Assembly (NCBI GenBank): GCA_009919445.1 | Contig: RGBY01000020.1 | Span: 1-18,412 of the forward strand | Length of the DNA: 18,412 bases | Reading direction: 5' to 3' | From: Planctomycetia bacterium | Lineage (GTDB): Bacteria; Planctomycetota; Planctomycetia; Pirellulales; UBA1268 | Part shown: positions 13,408-18,412 of the stretch, in pieces | How positions within the stretch are numbered: the first letter of the stretch is position 1 | Layout of the letters: each line of letters begins with the position of its first letter | The notes under the pieces: generated by a model | Told to the model about the DNA's origin: nothing | What the model saw: only the letters and a program-made list of their open reading frames with translations | The model's database searches: none | Position numbers and translations under genes: made by a program

Positions 13408-14604
13408 ATGCCGTTTCGACTGCCAAACCCCTGGCTCGTTGCTGCTGTTGCCGCCCTGATCGGCAGCCTGACTGGTGGCGGCACCGCATTGCTACGAGCC
13501 AGATCAACTCCGCTGCGTTCTGGCTCACTGCGGACTGACTCTTCCGATCAGTCCGGCCCTCGAGCCCAGGTTGATGTTCCCGAAACGCATTTCAATTTCG
13601 GTCGGGTGAGTGTCGGCGGCACCGGCAATCACAACTTTCTTTTGCGCAACACCGGCATGGCACCATTGGTCCTGACGAAGGGCGCAACCAGCTGCACCTG
13701 CACGGTGAGTGACTTTGACGGAGGCGGAACCGGAGACGGAAGCAGTAAGACAGTTCCCCCGGGTGGTCAGACAAGTGTCCGCATTGAATGGAAGGGGAAG
13801 GGCAGTGGAGGAGCCTTCCGGCAACGGGCTACTATATTCACCAACGATCCGGCCCGCCCAGAAATTGCCTTTGAAATTGAAGGGGATGTGATTCCCTCGT
13901 GGAAGGCTGTTCCAGCAATGATCGGCCTTTCCGGACTCTCTCCTGGTGAATCGACTGCTGTGACGTTCAACCTCTACACGTACGCGAAGGATCCACCGGA
14001 ACTCAAAACCATTCGAGTCTCCTCCGCTGAACTTGCAGAGAAGATCAGCGTTACAGCCGAGCCGCTCTCCACCGAAGCCCTCGCTGCAGAGCCGGCGGCC
14101 ACCGGTGGTTTTCTAGTCAGGCTCAACCTTGCGACCGGTCTCCCCTTGGGAAAACTGCGGACCGATGTCGAGGCATCTTTTGGGTTTGCTGACGAGGAGG
14201 TCGTCGCGACAATTCCTCTACAGGGGGTGGTCACCGGCGACCTGATGCTAGTCGGCCCAGCCTGGGACAGGCGGTCAAAGGCCGTGCGACTCGGCACGGT
14301 TTCCCGCCAAAAGGGCATGGTGACGAAATTATTCCTGACCGTAAAAGGCGATGCCCGTGACCAGGTCAAGCCGGTCCTGAAGGAAGTTATTCCTGCCGGC
14401 CTGCATGTCGAGATCGACGAGCCTGCCTCGATCGGGGGGGGCGGCGTTGTGCGAATCGGCCTGACGCTATCTATTTCCGCAGATTCACCTCCCGCGAATA
14501 ACTTGTGTACCAGTGCCGCATCCGGGGGCCGAATTGTCCTGGAAACCGGCCACCCTGATTCTCCCGAATTATCAATTCCTGTCTGTGTTGCCATTGCTGA
14601 ATAA
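13408..14604 (+). CDS. DUF1573-domain exported or anchored protein
   Basis: The start at ATG 13408 is chosen because GAGGA lies 9 bases upstream and a hydrophobic segment follows at once (NPWLVAAVAALIGSLTGGGTALL, about residues 7-29), a signal anchor or uncleaved signal. A GTG at 13342 is in frame but lacks a ribosome site. The 398-residue protein has a DUF1573 domain at about 58-160: HFNFGRVSVGGTGNHNFLLR, then KGATSCTCTV with the conserved Cys pair, then FTNDPARPEIAFEIEG. The remainder looks like further Ig-like beta-sandwich repeats (about 165-390). DUF1573 proteins are common in Planctomycetota and Bacteroidota and usually extracytoplasmic; their function is not known. It precedes the tetrahaem cytochrome by 86 bases, so the two probably act together at the envelope. 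Confidence 0.88.
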   Translation: MPFRLPNPWLVAAVAALIGSLTGGGTALLRARSTPLRSGSLRTDSSDQSGPRAQVDVPETHFNFGRVSVGGTGNHNFLLRNTGMAPLVLTKGATSCTCTVSDFDGGGTGDGSSKTVPPGGQTSVRIEWKGKGSGGAFRQRATIFTNDPARPEIAFEIEGDVIPSWKAVPAMIGLSGLSPGESTAVTFNLYTYAKDPPELKTIRVSSAELAEKISVTAEPLSTEALAAEPAATGGFLVRLNLATGLPLGKLRTDVEASFGFADEEVVATIPLQGVVTGDLMLVGPAWDRRSKAVRLGTVSRQKGMVTKLFLTVKGDARDQVKPVLKEVIPAGLHVEIDEPASIGGGGVVRIGLTLSISADSPPANNLCTSAASGGRIVLETGHPDSPELSIPVCVAIAE

Positions 14605-14690
14605 GAGGCGTTTTGCTGGTATCTGACAATCTTTGCTGTCGAGTCCCTCGCACACAGCCGTCCCATCCCACACAGATTGATGCCACCGAC

Positions 14691-16259
14691 ATGTCAACGT
14701 TCCAGCCTCCTGCCACTTCAGCCAGCCTGACGATGCGTGTGAGCGCGTGGTGCAAGCCGATTCTTGTGACCTCCTTGCTGACCCTGTTGGTATCGGGAGC
14801 AACCGTGGCAGCCCAGCCTGACCGAGGAGCGGGCGTGACGGATGAAATCGAAGCAGAATTTCGCAAGCGAAATGGCACCCTCTTCGCTGGCTGGAATCCA
14901 CCCCAGGCCGTGCTGGCCATAACGGGTGAACTTGATGGCTACATCGAACCATGTGGCTGCACTGGGAAGGAAAACCAAAAGGGTGGCCTGAGCCGCCGAC
15001 AGAACTTTCTTCAGGCACTCAAGGCTGCAGGCTGGCCTGTTGTGGCCGTTGATTTGGGTGGCCAGGTCAAACGTTTCGGCCGCCAGGCAGAGGTCAAGTA
15101 TCAATCGATTGCTGACGGCCTCCGTCAGATGAACTACAGCGGCATCGGCTTTGGGCCTGCTGATCTCAGGCTACCAGCTGAGGAACTCGTTGCTGCGGTG
15201 GCCTCGGTCGGCAACGAACCGACTCCCTTTCTCTGCGCCAATGTGGGGCTGCTTGGCCTCGACGCGAATCTTACCCCGCGGTTTCGTGTCGTTGAAATCG
15301 GCGGCCTCCGCATTGGCATCACGGCGGTCCTCGGTGATCGGCTGCAAAAAGACATTCGCAATCCAGCTGTCGAAATGGCACCTGCCCGGTCCGCCCTGAC
15401 TGATGTTGCCAATCTCATGGCGCAGGGTGACTGCGACCATCAGATCCTGCTCTGCTGGGCGAGCCCTGCCGACACGCGAGAACTGGCAGCTGACTTTCCG
15501 CAATTCGACATTGTGGTTACCGCTGGCGGAGGAGATGAGCCGCCCGCAGAACTGCCAACCCTCCCGAGTGGGAGTCGACTCGTTGAACTGGGCCACAAGG
15601 GAATGTTTGCCGTTGCCATCGGTTTCTTTCCCGGGTCAGACAAGCCTCTCAAGAGCCAGCGGGTTCCCCTCGATGCCCGCTGGGGAGAGGCGAATGACAT
15701 GATCCAGCTTTTGGGCAGTTACCAACGTCAACTTGAGTCGCTCGGACTCGAAGGGCTGCGACTCTCTGCGGTTCGCCACCCTACGGGGCGGCGATTCGCT
15801 GGCAGTGCTGCCTGCAGCGAATGCCACGAATATGCCTACGAGGTGTGGGAAGGCTCATCCCACGCCTTTGCCCTGACCACACTTGAAGAACAAGATCCTC
15901 GGCGTGACTCCGACCCGGAATGCCTTTCCTGTCATGTCGTCGGCTGGGCGGCTCAGCGTTTTGAACCATTCGAGGGAGGTTTCCTCAGCATGGATAAGAC
16001 CCCGCACCTCGCTCATAACGGTTGCGAAAACTGCCATGGACCGGCAGCCGCCCATGCCGCAGTGGAACGTGGCGATGTTCGTGCCAGTGCCACCGAACGA
16101 GATCGGCTGCGTGAGGAGCTGGTCCTCTCCATTGACACCCCGGAAGGGAGGCAGAAGGCGGTCAACAACTGCCTGGAATGCCACGACCTCGATAACAGCC
16201 CGGCGTTCGATTTCGACGAGTACTGGCCAGCAGTCGATCATACCGAAGGGGCCGAATAA
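14691..16259 (+). CDS. Exported tetrahaem cytochrome with degenerate metallophosphoesterase-like N-terminal half
   Basis: The product (522 residues from ATG 14691) has a Sec-type signal (hydrophobic run LVTSLLTLLVSG, cleavage near ATVAAQ). A TTG at 14613 with GAGG 4 bases upstream and an ATG at 14733 are other possible starts. Residues about 75-330 resemble the 5'-nucleotidase/metallophosphoesterase fold (IEPCGC at 85-90, GGLSRR at 98-103), but the usual GNHE metal motif reads GPAD at 155-158, so catalysis is unlikely. The C-terminal part carries four CxxCH haem sites: CSECH 375-379, CLSCH 411-415, CENCH 445-449 and CLECH 494-498, a cytochrome c554-like module. It is likely periplasmic electron transfer. 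It follows the DUF1573 gene and converges on yebC with 32 bases between stops. Confidence 0.9.
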   Translation: MSTFQPPATSASLTMRVSAWCKPILVTSLLTLLVSGATVAAQPDRGAGVTDEIEAEFRKRNGTLFAGWNPPQAVLAITGELDGYIEPCGCTGKENQKGGLSRRQNFLQALKAAGWPVVAVDLGGQVKRFGRQAEVKYQSIADGLRQMNYSGIGFGPADLRLPAEELVAAVASVGNEPTPFLCANVGLLGLDANLTPRFRVVEIGGLRIGITAVLGDRLQKDIRNPAVEMAPARSALTDVANLMAQGDCDHQILLCWASPADTRELAADFPQFDIVVTAGGGDEPPAELPTLPSGSRLVELGHKGMFAVAIGFFPGSDKPLKSQRVPLDARWGEANDMIQLLGSYQRQLESLGLEGLRLSAVRHPTGRRFAGSAACSECHEYAYEVWEGSSHAFALTTLEEQDPRRDSDPECLSCHVVGWAAQRFEPFEGGFLSMDKTPHLAHNGCENCHGPAAAHAAVERGDVRASATERDRLREELVLSIDTPEGRQKAVNNCLECHDLDNSPAFDFDEYWPAVDHTEGAE

Positions 16260-16291
16260 GGCAGCCCGCCACCCGCCCACCGCAAAGCAGC

Positions 16292-17041
16292 TCAGCCTAG
16301 CTGGGCCAATGCTTCGTCGGGGATACTGAAATTGGCCGAAACGCTCTGCACATCATCATGGTCGTCAAGCCGCTCCATGAGGGTGAGCACTTTTCTGGCC
16401 ATGTCGATGTCGTCAATTTCAACCGTGTTTGATGGAATTCGCACGATCTGATTCGATTCTACTGGTAGGCCGGCAGCTGTCACCGCGGCAACCACGTCGC
16501 TCATCGCCTGAGGATCACAACTAACTTCCCAGTGGTCGTCAGCACCGCTCACGTCTTCGGCCCCCGCCTCCACCGCCAGTTCAAGCAGTTGCTCCTCACC
16601 ACAGGCGTCCTGCGGCACCCGGACAACGCCGGTGCGGGTGAACAGATAGGCCACGCAGCCAGTGGCTCCTAACTTGCCGTCGCAGACCTCGAAGATCTTA
16701 CGAATTTCAGGAGCCGTACGATTTCGATTGTCGGTGAGAATCTCGCAGAGCACGGCGACACCACCGGCGGCATAGCCTTCGTAGACCGACTCTTCGAGAT
16801 TGCCTCCCTTGAGTTCTCCGCAGCCCGCCTTAATCGCTCGCTGGATATTGTCTTTGGGCATGCTCACCGCTTTGGCCGCGTCTATGGCATACCGTAATTT
16901 GAGATTGGCATCTGGGTCGGGGCCACCATGCTTGGCAGCCACGATGATGGCCTTCGCGAGCTTGCTCCAAAGTTTGCCCCGCTTGGCGTCGACTAGTGAT
17001 TTCTTCCGGGCAATGTTTGCCCAATGGGAATGACCTGCCAC
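16292..17041 (-). CDS. yebC: YebC/PmpR family regulator
   Basis: YebC family proteins are conserved regulators: some bind DNA, and others (TACO1 and bacterial YebC) aid translation of proline-rich stretches at the ribosome. The 249-residue product begins at a GTG, giving MAGHSHWANIARKKS, the canonical start of the family; AGGAG lies 6 bases upstream, which fixes it. The ATG-less extension to 17104 is not supported. Other family marks are NLKLRYAIDAAKAVSMPKDN, ESVYEGYAAGGVAVLCEILTDNRNRT and the conserved C-terminal EIDDIDMARKVLTLMERLDDHDDVQ region. It is 81 bases downstream of the Lys/Ala-rich gene on the same strand. Confidence 0.95.
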   Translation of the reverse strand: MAGHSHWANIARKKSLVDAKRGKLWSKLAKAIIVAAKHGGPDPDANLKLRYAIDAAKAVSMPKDNIQRAIKAGCGELKGGNLEESVYEGYAAGGVAVLCEILTDNRNRTAPEIRKIFEVCDGKLGATGCVAYLFTRTGVVRVPQDACGEEQLLELAVEAGAEDVSGADDHWEVSCDPQAMSDVVAAVTAAGLPVESNQIVRIPSNTVEIDDIDMARKVLTLMERLDDHDDVQSVSANFSIPDEALAQLG

Positions 17042-17122
17042 GACTTCTCCTCTCTTGACGTCGGCGCCGTCTGGCAAGCACCCTGTTTTCGCTCTCGAAG
17101 CCAAAGACCAGACGCAGCCAAA

Positions 17123-18412
17123 TTAGCGGGGTTTCTTCTTGGCTAGTTTTCGCGTGGGCCCGTCACCAGAACCCGAGGAAGATTTCTTTGGCTTGGCAGC
17201 GGAAGCCTTGGGTGTCTTCGCTGCCCCTTTCGGCTTGGCCGCTGACTTGGCCTTCTTCGCTGCTGCCTCTTCTGCAGCAGCCCGCTTGGCGGCCAATTCT
17301 GGCTTGATCGTGATTGATCGTGCCATGTTGGGCTTGACGACAAAGGGCTTGGGACCTGAACGAGGCCCAATAGGAGTCCCGTCGGCATCCCGCTTGGGGC
17401 CAGAGCCAGGGGGCGGTTGTGGCGTCTTCCCGGCTGGCCGGGCAGCCGCCTGTGGCCCTGCGGGGCGATGTTTTTCTGCCACGCCAGCATCATCACGCTG
17501 TGCTACCGGTGGTAACTCTGGCACCGGCAAAGGCTCACCTCGCTTGGGCATCCGATCCTTCACATCACTGCTGATCTCCGCAAGGATCGCCTTCACCTTG
17601 GTGCCGTGCAATGACGCAAACAGATCAGCACCAAACTGGTGCAGCAATGAACTAAACTCACGACCGATCTTCTTTGTCACGAGCCGATCAAGCCCGGGTG
17701 CGGCCGCCTGCTGATGCTCTTCGAGTGAAATCAGCCCGACCAAGTAAAGAGCAGCCAGGCTGCCCTGATCCAGAGGCACCCCATGCCCGCCGAGGGCGGT
17801 TGAGTTGATGTAGACCAGGGTGAAGGGCGTAAGCGCCTGCAAACTCTCAAGCGTTTTCACACCCTGCGAGACAGACTGCTTCTTCACATGGTCCAGAGTA
17901 AAGTTGTACGTCGCCTCAAAAACACTCTGCAGCACCCGACGCAAGGATAGTGCCGCTCGGGAGGGATCAGGCAAACCAGTGAGCAACTCGGCCAGTTCTG
18001 CCACCGTCGTGACCCGCACCTCATTGAGATCAAACGAGTTCTCAAGCAGCCCGGTCAGGGCTTTTTCAGCGTCCTCGTAATGGGCGTTTTCGAGACAGCA
18101 GGCAAACAGCACTTGCTCAAGCAGTGGCCGCGACGTGTCGGGGAGCCTTGGTGTGTAGTGGCTCTTGAGCACCTTATGGATCTTGGCAACCAGTTTTTGT
18201 CGTTGCGCAGTGGTCAAAACTGGTGCGGCCGGAGCTGCTTTTTCCACCGTCTTTTCTGCGGCAGCTGGCTTGGCCGACTCGGCCTGTTTCTTCTGCTTGA
18301 CCGGCTTGCTGGCCTTGGGTGCCGCCGCAGTCGGCTTTGCGGATGCCTTCTTTTTAGCGGCAGGCTTTGGTTTTGCCTTCGCTCCAGCAGCCTGCTTTGC
18401 CTTAGCCGCTGG
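17123..18412 (-). CDS. Lys/Ala-rich protein with an HhH-GPD-like core, 5' end beyond the window
   Basis: The frame is open from the stop at 17123 to the right edge, so the start lies outside. The GTG at 18247 is internal and has no ribosome site. The visible N-terminal part (18247-18412) is a Lys/Ala/Pro tail with PAAKAKQAAGAKAKPKPAAK-type runs. A folded helical region spans about 17540-18220. It is followed by Pro-rich and then Lys/Ala-rich segments ending in RKLAKKKPR, like histone H1. The core shows LLEQVLFACCLENA, then LQALTPFTLVYINSTALGGH, then GVPLDQGSLAALYLVGLI. This order resembles the helix-hairpin-helix and Asp region of endonuclease III-type glycosylases. However, the hairpin Lys and the iron-sulfur Cys set are not seen, so catalysis is doubtful. 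It is probably a nucleic-acid-binding protein; the role is inferred only. Confidence 0.7.
   Translation of the reverse strand, partial: PAAKAKQAAGAKAKPKPAAKKKASAKPTAAAPKASKPVKQKKQAESAKPAAAEKTVEKAAPAAPVLTTAQRQKLVAKIHKVLKSHYTPRLPDTSRPLLEQVLFACCLENAHYEDAEKALTGLLENSFDLNEVRVTTVAELAELLTGLPDPSRAALSLRRVLQSVFEATYNFTLDHVKKQSVSQGVKTLESLQALTPFTLVYINSTALGGHGVPLDQGSLAALYLVGLISLEEHQQAAAPGLDRLVTKKIGREFSSLLHQFGADLFASLHGTKVKAILAEISSDVKDRMPKRGEPLPVPELPPVAQRDDAGVAEKHRPAGPQAAARPAGKTPQPPPGSGPKRDADGTPIGPRSGPKPFVVKPNMARSITIKPELAAKRAAAEEAAAKKAKSAAKPKGAAKTPKASAAKPKKSSSGSGDGPTRKLAKKKPR

Noticed and set aside
16260..16291. Bidirectional terminator between the cytochrome and yebC
   Set aside because: The 32-base convergent gap has only a 5-base stem at its edge and no T-tract on either strand.
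18180..18247. Start of the Lys/Ala-rich protein at the GTG at 18247
   Set aside because: The frame stays open through 18412 with the same Lys/Ala composition, and no ribosome site precedes that GTG.

Overview
The window looks like a piece of a GC-rich planctomycete chromosome. This is inferred from gene content, not from a marker gene. It carries a 67-residue protein of a type I recall from Planctomycetota, an FHA protein with a conserved C-terminal tail, a DUF1573 protein next to a multihaem cytochrome, an archaeal-type prolyl-tRNA synthetase, and a Lys/Ala-rich protein with long histone-like tails. Coding is dense. No tRNA, rRNA, CRISPR array, transposase or phage gene was seen, and no gap between genes exceeds 300 bases.

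Layout. On the minus strand from about 11.54 kb down to the left edge lie a YhaM-like HD exoribonuclease, RNase R (stop and start overlap as ATGA), gcvT, a gcvH-lplA fusion, an FHA protein, the 67-aa protein, a TPR lipoprotein, serC, serA, and a secreted repeat-type protein cut by the left edge. On the plus strand from 11.83 to 16.26 kb lie proS, the DUF1573 protein, and a tetrahaem cytochrome with a phosphoesterase-like N-terminal half. On the minus strand at the right end lie yebC and a Lys/Ala-rich protein whose start is beyond the edge.

Functional themes are serine synthesis (serC, serA) beside the glycine cleavage system (gcvT, gcvH, lipoate ligase), which together form a serine/glycine one-carbon block; RNA turnover (HD exoribonuclease and RNase R in one unit); translation (proS, and yebC as a regulator of translation or transcription); and an exported redox pair (DUF1573 plus cytochrome).

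The most notable observations are two in-frame losses in the serine/glycine block. SerC lacks about 60 internal residues, including two PLP-contacting positions. GcvH is cut short and runs in frame into a lipoate-protein ligase, and the P-protein genes expected nearby are absent. Both could be real rearrangements or assembly collapses, and the sequence alone cannot decide. Also notable are the HhH-GPD-like core with histone-like tails at the right edge, the degenerate phosphoesterase fused to a tetrahaem module, and a possible frameshift at the end of the TPR lipoprotein gene.
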